Source: Candidatus Poribacteria bacterium (GTDB lineage Bacteria > Poribacteria > WGA-4E > WGA-3G). From it: a stretch of DNA of 64,000 nt. The notes under the pieces are model-generated. The model searched no databases. It worked only from the letters and a program-made list of their open reading frames with translations, and was not told the origin of the DNA. The stretch covers positions 1-64,000 of the forward strand of contig JAJEET010000053.1 of the NCBI GenBank assembly GCA_022820835.1, written 5' to 3'. The first letter of the stretch is position 1; every line of letters starts with the position of its first letter. The position numbers and the translations under genes are program-made. Positions 18,050 to 25,834 of the stretch are shown in pieces.

Positions 18050-20569
18050 ATGATCTCGCTTAATTATACCTCACGATGCCTCTGTTTGACGTTGGTATTC
18101 GTGCTCGTTGCCGTTACTGCTAATCCGGGTGAAGAGGTGACCTCTCAATTTGCGCAAGAGGGGCTCCCGTTCATGGAAAAATACTGCTTCAGTTGTCATA
18201 CCGGCGATCAACCCGCCGCTGAAATCTCCCTTGATGTTTTTTCAGATGACCGTTCCTTGATTGAGAACCGTGATATATGGGACCGTATCTTAGATATGGT
18301 TGCAACGGGTTATATGCCGCCCTCCGAAAGTGAGGTTCAACCGCCGTTAGAAGCATCTGAGGCGTTTGTTGCACATATTGAAGCGATTTTTGAACACGCT
18401 GATCGCACGGCTAAGCCGGACCCTGGACATATCACAGTACGCCGACTCAACAGGGTTGAATACAAAAATACTGTCCGAGATATGCTCGGTGTCGATTTCG
18501 ATCCTACCGAAAACTTTCCAGCGGATGATGTCGGACACGGATTTGATAATATCGGTGATGTGCTGACGATGTCGCCACTCCTGATGGAACGCTACTTTGA
18601 AGCGGCGGAAGCCATCGCGACGCGTGTCATCTTAGTAGAACCACCACCCCCATCGAAACGTTACCAAAGAGGTTCGCGTCTCGATCCACGCCACGATGAT
18701 GTCCCGGATACACGCTTCCGACTGCTCGACCCAACGGCGACAGAGGCGTGGAAATCTGGTCCCTTTACGACAGGTGCGGCCTTTTTCAAAATGTTCCCCG
18801 AAGAAGAAATCATCTATCGCGCGACGCTTTACATTGAACCTGACGATGAAACCACTGACACCGAGGCTGAAACCGAAGCCGCAGCGACTGAGACTGATGA
18901 TAAAACCGCTGCCGCTGAAGATGACAGTCAAACGCCAGTTGAAATTGCCTTATTTATTCAGGGTGAAGCATTAGAAGAAGTATCTCCGCCCGAAGAACTT
19001 GCACGATTGGTCGGCGTGGACCTAGCAGCGGATAACAGAATCAAGATTTTAGAGACTTTTGAGATTACCTCCCGCGATCCGAAAAAGAATCAGACGGTTA
19101 AGGTCCTCGTTACCGGCATCCCGAACATCGAAAGAGCTGGAATTGCGATGGTTAAACCGGCAGAGGGTGAGCCATCTGCGAAACTTCAGATTCGGACACT
19201 CTGGGCAGAAGGTCCATTGGATACGCGGCCAGACACCCAACTCGAAATTTTGGCATGCACACCGGATATCCCGCAAATAGAGCAGACGCGTGAAGTGTTG
19301 ACCCGTCTGCTTCGCCGAGGCTATCGGCGCCCGCCGACTGAAACTGAAGTGGAAGAACTTTTACAGTTCACGGCATCCGTTCAAGCGGATGGTACAAAGT
19401 GGGAAGCAGCGGTCCAGCAAGCGATCAAGGTTATCCTCTGTTCGCCTAAGTTCCTATTCCGACTGGAGTTAGATGACCGTCCGCAAGGGGCAGATCCATA
19501 CGCGATTGATGAATTCCAACTCGCCTCACGGCTCTCGTATTTTTTATGGCGGAGTATGCCGGACGATGAACTCTTTGAACTCGCATCGCAAAACCAGTTG
19601 ACTGCGAATCTTGAAGCACAAGTTAAACGGATGTTGGCGGACCCGAAAGCGACAGAAATGGCGCGCGACTTCGGCACGCAGTGGCTACAAATTCAACGGT
19701 TGGCAACAGTTACGCCTGATCGCGAACGATTCCCGCACTTCCGGCGTAGGTGGCTAGCCGCGATGCTAAAGGAGACAGAACTTTTTCTTGAATCCATCTT
19801 TCGTGAGGATCGGAGCGTCATTGATCTACTTGACGCAGACTACACCTTCCTCAATCAAGAATTGGCGAACCACTACGGCATTGCTGACACCAATGGAAAC
19901 TGGAAGTATCAGGAGAAAACGGTACCGGGTGGTGAACCGATTAAGGGCAGTGCGTTTCGGCGCGTTGCGTTGCAAGGCACTTCACGCGGTGGTATACTTA
20001 CCCACGCCAGCGTGCTGACGGTGACTTCTAATCCAACCCGTACCTCGCCTGTCAAACGCGGACGTTGGGTCTTGGAACAGGTACTCGGTACACCGCCACC
20101 ACCGCCACCACCAGATGTCCCAGAATTGGAAGAAGATAAGGCAGAGACTTCGGCAACAACCTTGCGAGAGCTGCTCGAACAGCATCGCGAAGACCCCGCA
20201 TGTGCTAACTGTCACGCGAAAATGGACCCGATCGGATTCGCGCTCGAAAACTACAACGCTATTGGGGCATTTCGGAAAAAAGATGGCGATTTGGCAATTG
20301 ATACAACCGCAGAACTACCAGATGGCACCACTCTTGACGGTATGGCAGACTTAAAAGAAATTCTTAAAGACAGGAAACAGGAATTTGTGCGGTGTCTGAC
20401 AGAGAAGATGTTGATCTACGCTTTAGGTAGAGGACTGGAATATTACGACCGTCCAACTGTTGATAGAATCGTTGCGCAGCTCGAAGCCGAAGGTTATCGG
20501 AGTTCCGTCCTGATTACTGAAATTGTTAAAAGCGATCCGTTCCGCCTGCGACGCGGTTTTTCAGATTAA
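18050..20569 (+). CDS. DUF1592-family planctomycete-type cytochrome-like protein
   Basis: An 839-residue exported protein of the PSCyt1/DUF1587/DUF1595/DUF1592/DUF1588/DUF1585 architecture. A signal peptide (about 1-25) precedes a heme-c motif CFSCH at 46-50. The DUF1587-like block VRRLNRVEYKNTVRDMLG follows near 127. A low-complexity Thr/Glu/Ala linker lies near 265-300, DUF1592/1588 (GTSRGGILTHASVLT) near 645, a polyproline run near 683, and a second CANCH near 722 in the DUF1585 part. Known members are widespread in planctomycetes and relatives, usually paired with DUF1552 proteins. Such a partner lies at 23722. The biochemical role is unknown, and a periplasmic redox or surface complex is likely. 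Confidence 0.9.
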   Translation: MISLNYTSRCLCLTLVFVLVAVTANPGEEVTSQFAQEGLPFMEKYCFSCHTGDQPAAEISLDVFSDDRSLIENRDIWDRILDMVATGYMPPSESEVQPPLEASEAFVAHIEAIFEHADRTAKPDPGHITVRRLNRVEYKNTVRDMLGVDFDPTENFPADDVGHGFDNIGDVLTMSPLLMERYFEAAEAIATRVILVEPPPPSKRYQRGSRLDPRHDDVPDTRFRLLDPTATEAWKSGPFTTGAAFFKMFPEEEIIYRATLYIEPDDETTDTEAETEAAATETDDKTAAAEDDSQTPVEIALFIQGEALEEVSPPEELARLVGVDLAADNRIKILETFEITSRDPKKNQTVKVLVTGIPNIERAGIAMVKPAEGEPSAKLQIRTLWAEGPLDTRPDTQLEILACTPDIPQIEQTREVLTRLLRRGYRRPPTETEVEELLQFTASVQADGTKWEAAVQQAIKVILCSPKFLFRLELDDRPQGADPYAIDEFQLASRLSYFLWRSMPDDELFELASQNQLTANLEAQVKRMLADPKATEMARDFGTQWLQIQRLATVTPDRERFPHFRRRWLAAMLKETELFLESIFREDRSVIDLLDADYTFLNQELANHYGIADTNGNWKYQEKTVPGGEPIKGSAFRRVALQGTSRGGILTHASVLTVTSNPTRTSPVKRGRWVLEQVLGTPPPPPPPDVPELEEDKAETSATTLRELLEQHREDPACANCHAKMDPIGFALENYNAIGAFRKKDGDLAIDTTAELPDGTTLDGMADLKEILKDRKQEFVRCLTEKMLIYALGRGLEYYDRPTVDRIVAQLEAEGYRSSVLITEIVKSDPFRLRRGFSD

Positions 20570-21648
20570 TGCCAGCGTGGAATAACAAAATGACGCGAAT
20601 TATCAGCAATTTCGCTCTTCTTGCTATCATAATTCTACAACCGAGTTGTTATATATCTCAGTATACTACAGAAAATAAAAATCCGACTTCACAATCGGAG
20701 AAAAAATACGCTTTTCACTTGGCATTGGAGGAAAAGTATTCTGTTTACTTAGATGCTACATGGACGACGAAAGATGCACACGCGCTTTTAAAGGTTTTTG
20801 AATCGATGCCGTTGGGTCTGAACCTGAACTTTTCTACATGGCGTATAAGCGATGACGACTTAGAAGACGGTATTAAGATTGAAGTCAAGGATAAGTTAAA
20901 ATCCGTTACGATGAGTAGGCGTATCCTGCCAGTTGCCGAACCTCAAGAGGCGTTGTTAACGGACAAAAAACTGTATTATGCTGTTGTTCAATTCATAACA
21001 GAGGATGGAACAAATAGACCTATAATCAAATTGATATTGAGAGAAAGATACGGTATCAGTATAGATGTCCCGTCTTATGCTGCATTAACTGAGGGAGCGA
21101 CGAACGAAACAGCAGAACATTATTCGGATTTTGAGAATGAAGATCTGATGATTTTTATATCTATCCTCGAAGGATTCCCGCAAGCACTCCAAAAACTTCC
21201 GCAATTAAAGTATGTGATACGCAGAATCGATACTGATATCAGAAGCGCGGCTGTGGCATGGACGAGTCACGGTTATATCGAGTTTGCGGAATCTATTTTG
21301 GGTCGTGATTATGTAGATGATACGCGTCGGCTCATCGCTCACGAAAAAGCGCATTTTCTATGGGCATACATTTTCAACGACCAACTTAAACAGGATTGGA
21401 CGGAACTCGGCGGATGGTATCAAGATTCAACAAGCGAATCCGGTTGGTCAACAACGAAAGAACGATCGGCGTTCGTGTCCGATTACGCTTATACAGAGAA
21501 TCCGAATGAGGATATGGCGGAAAGCATCGGATACTATTTCGTATTTCCCGATAAACTCCGTTCCTGTTGCCCTGCCAAGTATGAATTTATCCGTAATCGG
21601 ATTATGCTGATGTATGGCAACCGTTATGCGCCGTCTAATCTCATGTAA
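20569..21648 (+). CDS. Exported zincin-like protein (HExxH, possible ATLF-type metallopeptidase)
   Basis: A 359-residue protein starting at an ATG that overlaps the preceding stop (TAATG), implying translational coupling. The N-terminus has a hydrophobic segment ending in PSC (lipoprotein-like but not a canonical lipobox). A metal-site motif HEKAH lies at 258-262, and a downstream YAYTENPNEDMAES block carries Glu at 314 and 318. HExxH followed about 55 residues later by Tyr and Glu recalls the anthrax lethal factor/Zmp1 group of metallopeptidases. That assignment is inference. The next in-frame codons after its TAA encode a surface-sorting domain (see 21649-22011). Confidence 0.65.
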   Translation: MPAWNNKMTRIISNFALLAIIILQPSCYISQYTTENKNPTSQSEKKYAFHLALEEKYSVYLDATWTTKDAHALLKVFESMPLGLNLNFSTWRISDDDLEDGIKIEVKDKLKSVTMSRRILPVAEPQEALLTDKKLYYAVVQFITEDGTNRPIIKLILRERYGISIDVPSYAALTEGATNETAEHYSDFENEDLMIFISILEGFPQALQKLPQLKYVIRRIDTDIRSAAVAWTSHGYIEFAESILGRDYVDDTRRLIAHEKAHFLWAYIFNDQLKQDWTELGGWYQDSTSESGWSTTKERSAFVSDYAYTENPNEDMAESIGYYFVFPDKLRSCCPAKYEFIRNRIMLMYGNRYAPSNLM

Positions 21649-22011
21649 GGACACATATTTTCCACGTTCCAACGCGGTGTGCTGACGCTCGAACAACTTC
21701 TAATCGTGCTACCCCCCAAAGACACTGCTCTTTTACCCAATTATCCGAATCCGTTCAATCCCGAGACATGGATACCGTATCAATTGGAGAAGTCGGCGGA
21801 GGTCACTATATCCATTTATTCTGGGGACGGCACTTTGATTCGTACATTACTATTAGGCTATCAACCTGCTGGTATCTATCGGAGTCGAGATCGCGCAGCG
21901 TATTGGGATGGAACGAATGAAATGGGTGAGTCAATGGCAAGTGGTGTCTATTTTTACACATTTTCCGCTGGAGATTTCAAGGCTACTCGTAAAATGTTAG
22001 TAGTGAAATAA
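21649..22011 (+). pseudogene. Detached C-terminal sorting domain (T9SS-like, poribacterial type)
   Basis: After the TAA at 21646-21648 the same reading frame continues with GHIFSTFQRG, then LTLEQLL and LLPNYPNPFNPETWIPYQL. It ends with DGTNEMGESMASGVYFYTFSAG and KMLVVK. This is the FlgD-like/type IX-style C-terminal sorting domain common at the ends of large exported proteins in this lineage. A GTG at 21679 could start a 110-residue ORF, but the domain has no signal peptide of its own and its family-like sequence begins upstream of that GTG. It looks like the tail of the preceding gene cut off by a nonsense codon, or a remnant of a lost gene. Confidence 0.7.
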
Positions 22012-22063
22012 CGTGCGTTCAATATCGGAAATAGATAGAGACATTGAGTTTACTGAAACAACG

Positions 22064-22194
22064 CAGGTCATTCAATTTTAAGAAATTATTGGGTTTCACG
22101 TCTTTTTTTTAGGATCCGGTTCGGTTAGGAAACCGAACCTACCGGGCCTGGGGGTGAAAATTCGATTGAAAAATGGACAATTGAATGACCTTGC
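22064..22194. mobile_element. MITE-like element, copy 2
   Basis: A roughly 130-bp element with ends CAGGTCATTCAATT and AATTGAATGACCTTG (inverted over 12 perfect bases), flanked by perfect 9-bp direct repeats GAAACAACG at 22055-22063 and 22195-22203. The left part matches copy 1 at 10730. The interior holds the palindromic core at 22117-22144 that recurs elsewhere in the window. No coding capacity. Confidence 0.7.
22117..22144. repeat. Dispersed palindromic repeat core, copy A
   Basis: CGGTTCGGTTAGGAAACCGA followed by ACCTACCG. The GGTTCGGTT and AACCGAACC arms can pair. Other copies are at 25314-25340 and 49482-49509. Confidence 0.7.
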
Positions 22195-22265
22195 GAAACA
22201 ACGGCAACACCCTTGAGAATTTTTAGATTTCGGTGTATAATTCATGGATATACGGATTTACCAAG

Positions 22266-22469
22266 ATGAGAAAATACAAGAACTACAAAGAGGGCCTCAA
22301 GGTGCGATTGGCAGATTCGGCGTATGCGAAGGAATATCTTACCGTAGCACTTGAGGAATATGAGGAAGATGGTAACATTGAGGCGTTTTTGCTTGCAGTC
22401 AAAGATGTAGCAAACGCTCAAGGCAGCGAGTCTCAACCTTGCTGCCGCAACGATGGAAAATGCTTATGA
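22266..22469 (+). pseudogene. Truncated addiction-module antitoxin (COG3636-like)
   Basis: From the ATG at 22266 the frame reads MRKYKNYKEGLKVRLAD, then AYAKEYLTVALEEYEEDGN and AFLLAVKDVANAQG. This matches the N-terminal half of HigA-like 'addiction module antidote' proteins. The helix-turn-helix half that should follow is missing. The frame runs into a Cys-rich tail and stops in the next gene, while an alternative frame reads SLNLAAATMENAY over the same bases, suggesting a frameshift plus truncation. No toxin gene is adjacent. Probably a remnant. Confidence 0.55.
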
Positions 22470-23506
22470 ACACATCAAAACAACTTTCACGTCGAACATT
22501 CTTAGGCGGTCTGGGTGTAAGTGTTGCATTGCCAATGCTAAGTCCCCTGACGGCTTTGGCAGATATTCCTTCAAAAGAGGGACCCATCACCCGCTATCCC
22601 GATCCAGCGGTTGAAGTTATCGACCCGCGTTTTGCGGAATATAAAATCGGGAACGCCGTTGTGGAACGGCTCTGGACCGGCGCCCGCTGGTCTGAGGGGC
22701 CTGTCTGGTTCGGCGATGGTGGATACCTCCTCTGGAGCGATATTCCGAATAACCGTATCTTGAAATGGCAGGAAGCCACTGGTAAGGTCAGCGTTTATCG
22801 CAAACCGTCTAACCATACCAACGGTCACACGCGCGATCGGCAAGGCAGACTCGTCAGCTGCGAACACGGGACACGGCGCGTCACACGCACCGAATACGAC
22901 GGAACAATCACCGTCTTAATTGACAATTTTGAAGGGAAACGGTTCAACGCCCCTAACGATGTGGTCGTCCACCCTGACGAACATATCTGGTTTACCGATC
23001 CGGGATACGGTATCATGTTCAATTACGAGGGACATAAAGCACCGTTTGAATTGCCGACTTCCGTCTATCGTCTGAATCCGGTTACCGGTAAGGCAACTGT
23101 TGTAACGGATGAACTCGAAAAACCTAATGGCATCTGCTTTTCACCTGACTATGAAAAACTCTATATCGCTGACACAGGAACCCCGAAAAATATCGTTGTC
23201 TTTGATGTTGTGGACGGTGAACGGTTGAGCAATAAACAGGTCTTCGCTGATATGGCACCCGGTGCCGCTGACGGTCTCCGATGCGATACCGATGGCAATG
23301 TCTGGACAGGGACCGGTTGGGTCGGTGAAGGCTATGATGGTGTGCACATCTTTGCACCGGACGGAACGCTTATCGGCAAGATTCATCTGCCAGAAATCTG
23401 TTCCAACATCTGCTTCGGTGGTGTGAAACGGAACAGGCTGTTTATGACGGGCAGCCAATCCCTCTACTCAGTTTATGTTGAAGCACAAGGGGCACCGATG
23501 TTTTAA
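22466..23506 (+). CDS. SMP-30/gluconolactonase-family lactonase with Tat signal
   Basis: A 346-residue protein. The ATG at 22466 is chosen because the next residues form a twin-arginine leader (SRRTFLGGLG, then a hydrophobic stretch ending ALA), nearly identical to that of the DUF1552 protein. SMP-30 beta-propeller features follow: WSEGPVWFGDGGYLLWSD (metal-ligand Glu), NAPNDVVVHPDEHIWFTDPGYG and KPNGICFSPDYEKLYIADTG. The family hydrolyses sugar or other lactones with a divalent metal. This member is exported in folded form. The substrate is unknown. Its start overlaps the end of the antitoxin remnant. Confidence 0.88.
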   Translation: MNTSKQLSRRTFLGGLGVSVALPMLSPLTALADIPSKEGPITRYPDPAVEVIDPRFAEYKIGNAVVERLWTGARWSEGPVWFGDGGYLLWSDIPNNRILKWQEATGKVSVYRKPSNHTNGHTRDRQGRLVSCEHGTRRVTRTEYDGTITVLIDNFEGKRFNAPNDVVVHPDEHIWFTDPGYGIMFNYEGHKAPFELPTSVYRLNPVTGKATVVTDELEKPNGICFSPDYEKLYIADTGTPKNIVVFDVVDGERLSNKQVFADMAPGAADGLRCDTDGNVWTGTGWVGEGYDGVHIFAPDGTLIGKIHLPEICSNICFGGVKRNRLFMTGSQSLYSVYVEAQGAPMF

Positions 23507-23521
23507 CGATTACGAATAAAT

Positions 23522-23550
23522 TTGACATTTATATTAAAATGTGTTACGAT
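23522..23550 (+). promoter_or_regulatory. Sigma70-like promoter for the DUF1552 gene
   Basis: TTGACA (23522-23527), a 17-nt spacer and TACGAT (23545-23550) in the gap before the gene starting at 23722. The implied leader would be about 165 nt. Confidence 0.5.
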
Positions 23551-23721
23551 TAAAGGTACATGATTTCAGTTCGCTTTTTAGCGTCCACGTGAAACACAGT
23601 AGACCGTTTCGATACGGAATAATAGCCTACAAGTGGAGCAAGGAATAAAAGATTGTAAATTTTGTAAATAGACGTAATAGCCCTCCCTTTAGGCAGTAGG
23701 TGGTATCACGAAGGAAAAATT

Positions 23722-25065
23722 ATGAACACATCAAAACAGCTTTCACGTCGAACATTTCTACGTGGTTTAGGTGTCACTGTCGCGTTACCGTGGTTGGAAG
23801 CGATGGGACCCCTTACCTCGTGGGCAGCCGCGCCTGCGAATGCGACACAGATAGTCCCGAATCGGATGGCGTTCCTCTATGTACCGAACGGCAAGATTAT
23901 GGAGGATTGGACTCCGACGCAGGTAGGTGCTGATTATGAACTCACGAATATCCTGAAACCGTTAGCGAATGTGAAAGATAAAACGCTGGTGCTCAGCGGT
24001 TTAACAGCAGACAAGGCACGCGCCAACGGTGATGGTGGTGGAGACCATGCGCGAGCGATGGCAGCCTTTTTGACAGGCGCACAGCCCCGTAAAACCGACG
24101 GTTCCGATATTCACGCCGGAATCTCCGTTGACCAAGCCGCAGCGTCGCATATCGGTAAAGAAACCCGTCTCCCGTCGTTAGAACTCGGCATTGATCCCGG
24201 GTATAGATCCGGGAATTGCGACTCTGGTTATAGCTGCGTTTACTCCGCAACGATGTCGTGGCGTTCCGCGACGCAACCGCTTCCGAAAGAGGTTAATCCG
24301 AAACTCGCCTTTGAACGCCTGTTCTCGACCCTGCCAGATACCGAACGCGTCGAACGCGATCAACAACGAAAAAGCATCCTTGACTTTGTGATGCAGGACT
24401 CAAAGGATTTGATCCGTCAAGTCAGTGGAAACGATGTGCGTAAACTTGATGAGTACTTCTCTGCTATTCGGGACATCGAACTGCGCATTGACGCAGCCGA
24501 AAAGTTTCCAGCGATCGAAAGACCCGATTACATCGCACCTGAAGAAATTCCCAAAGATTTCCAAGAACATGTCCGACTCATGATGGACCTGATTGTTCTT
24601 GCCTTCCAGACAGATGTGACCCGCGTCGTGACGTTTACGTTAGCAAATGAGGGGAGCAATAAGTCGTATCCAGATGTCAATGTTACTGATGGGCATCACT
24701 ATCTATCGCATCACCGTGGTGACGAGGAGAAAATAGAAAAAATCCGTAAAATCGATATCTACCATACGCAACAGTTGGCATACTTCTTGGAGAAACTCGA
24801 CGCAATCCCTGAAGGCGATGGATCGTTGTTAGACCATTCTATGATTTTGTATGGCAGTGGAAACGCAGATGGCAACCGACACAGCCATCATGATCTCCCG
24901 ATTCTGCTCTCGGGTTCTGGCTGTGGCACGCTCAAAACGGGTCGCCATATCCGTTATCCGAAGGAGACACCGCTGAACAATCTCTGGTTGTCGATGCTCA
25001 ACCGCATGGATGTTGATCTGGCGAAATTAGGCGATAGCACCGGCAGTTTACCGGATCTCTCTTAA
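23722..25065 (+). CDS. DUF1552-family exported protein
   Basis: A 447-residue protein with a Tat leader (SRRTFLRGLGVTVALPWLEA) followed by the DUF1552 pattern: MAFLYVPNGKIMEDWTP, GGDHARAMAAFLTGA, a central helical part with DLIRQVSGNDVRKLDEYF, and a C-terminal LLDHSMILYGSGNADGNRHS with HHDLPILLSG. The last part resembles the DUF1501/alkaline-phosphatase-like fold seen in relatives. DUF1552 genes are habitually found with DUF1592 genes in planctomycetes. Here the partner is 3 kb upstream (18050). Function is unknown; it probably acts in the periplasm. Confidence 0.9.
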   Translation: MNTSKQLSRRTFLRGLGVTVALPWLEAMGPLTSWAAAPANATQIVPNRMAFLYVPNGKIMEDWTPTQVGADYELTNILKPLANVKDKTLVLSGLTADKARANGDGGGDHARAMAAFLTGAQPRKTDGSDIHAGISVDQAAASHIGKETRLPSLELGIDPGYRSGNCDSGYSCVYSATMSWRSATQPLPKEVNPKLAFERLFSTLPDTERVERDQQRKSILDFVMQDSKDLIRQVSGNDVRKLDEYFSAIRDIELRIDAAEKFPAIERPDYIAPEEIPKDFQEHVRLMMDLIVLAFQTDVTRVVTFTLANEGSNKSYPDVNVTDGHHYLSHHRGDEEKIEKIRKIDIYHTQQLAYFLEKLDAIPEGDGSLLDHSMILYGSGNADGNRHSHHDLPILLSGSGCGTLKTGRHIRYPKETPLNNLWLSMLNRMDVDLAKLGDSTGSLPDLS

Positions 25066-25090
25066 GACCGTACTTTCTCACATATTTGTT

Positions 25091-25122
25091 GGCGAGGTTT
25101 CCCGACCTCGCCATTTTTTTTT
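25091..25122 (+). terminator. Intrinsic terminator after the DUF1552 gene
   Basis: An 8-bp stem GGCGAGGT/ACCTCGCC (25091-25098 and 25105-25112) with a 6-nt loop, followed by A and nine T. Confidence 0.88.
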
Positions 25123-25834
25123 GCCTATTCATATCCGCTTTTATCTTATCTTGCCTTTAGTGCTGTGTCACACCGAAACGGTATTTTGTAGGAACGTCTC
25201 TACAAATGCCGCCCCTACGGGGCTGAGGTCTTTGGGGCACGCGCTGCTATAAACATTGCGTCGCTACGCGACTGAGGAAGTTTTTGAAAGTTTCAAGGTT
25301 TCCGTGTCGAATCCGGTTCGGTTGGAAACCAAACCTACCGGGCCTGGGGCTGAGATGGTTGTTATTGCTAAAATTGACACTTATGAGTCTTCGTTCAACA
25401 CAGCCTACGGGACGTTTTAATTTTACTTTTAAATTCACGTTCAATTTAGCAAAGCAATAATAGAGACAATTGAGACGATGACAATTGAATCACAGTCAAA
25501 GGCTCGCCGATTTTCGCTCAAAAATTTATCTTTTCGTTAACACCTCCTGAGCACCAGATCGGGATTGTAAAGAAGCAACTGCGCCTTTTCTGGCATCAAT
25601 GCTGCTGAAACTATTAGGTATGTTCCTCCTGGAAATATAAAACTGATTTCCCAAATCTTTGGCGTTAAATTTTCGAGATTCAAAGCCTGTAAACCAACGT
25701 CCCACGTGGGTTTTATGAGAAATATCATTACTTTGGAAAAACAGAATTGATAATGGATTTCATTATCAATAGTTGTAAATTGGGCGATATTTAGATGCGG
25801 TTAATTCTTTCGACGCAAAAGTTGTTGAAGTGAA
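25123..25834. other. Gene-poor gap with palindromic repeats
   Basis: No supported gene. At 25211-25223 and 25260-25272 two small hairpins (GCCCC-TAC-GGGGC and GTCGC-TAC-GCGAC) share the TAC loop and both run into a TGAGG string, as REP-like elements do. A copy of the dispersed palindromic core lies at 25314-25340. A 63-codon open frame on the minus strand at 25537-25728 has no family resemblance or convincing start, and is not annotated as a gene. Confidence 0.5.
25314..25340. repeat. Dispersed palindromic repeat core, copy B
   Basis: CGGTTCGGTTGGAAACCAAA followed by CCTACCG, one base shorter than the copies at 22117 and 49482, with the palindrome kept by a compensating G-to-A change. Confidence 0.6.

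Noticed and set aside
25537..25728. 63-codon minus-strand ORF
   Set aside because: No recognisable family, no clear ribosome-binding site, and it lies in a repeat-bearing gap.
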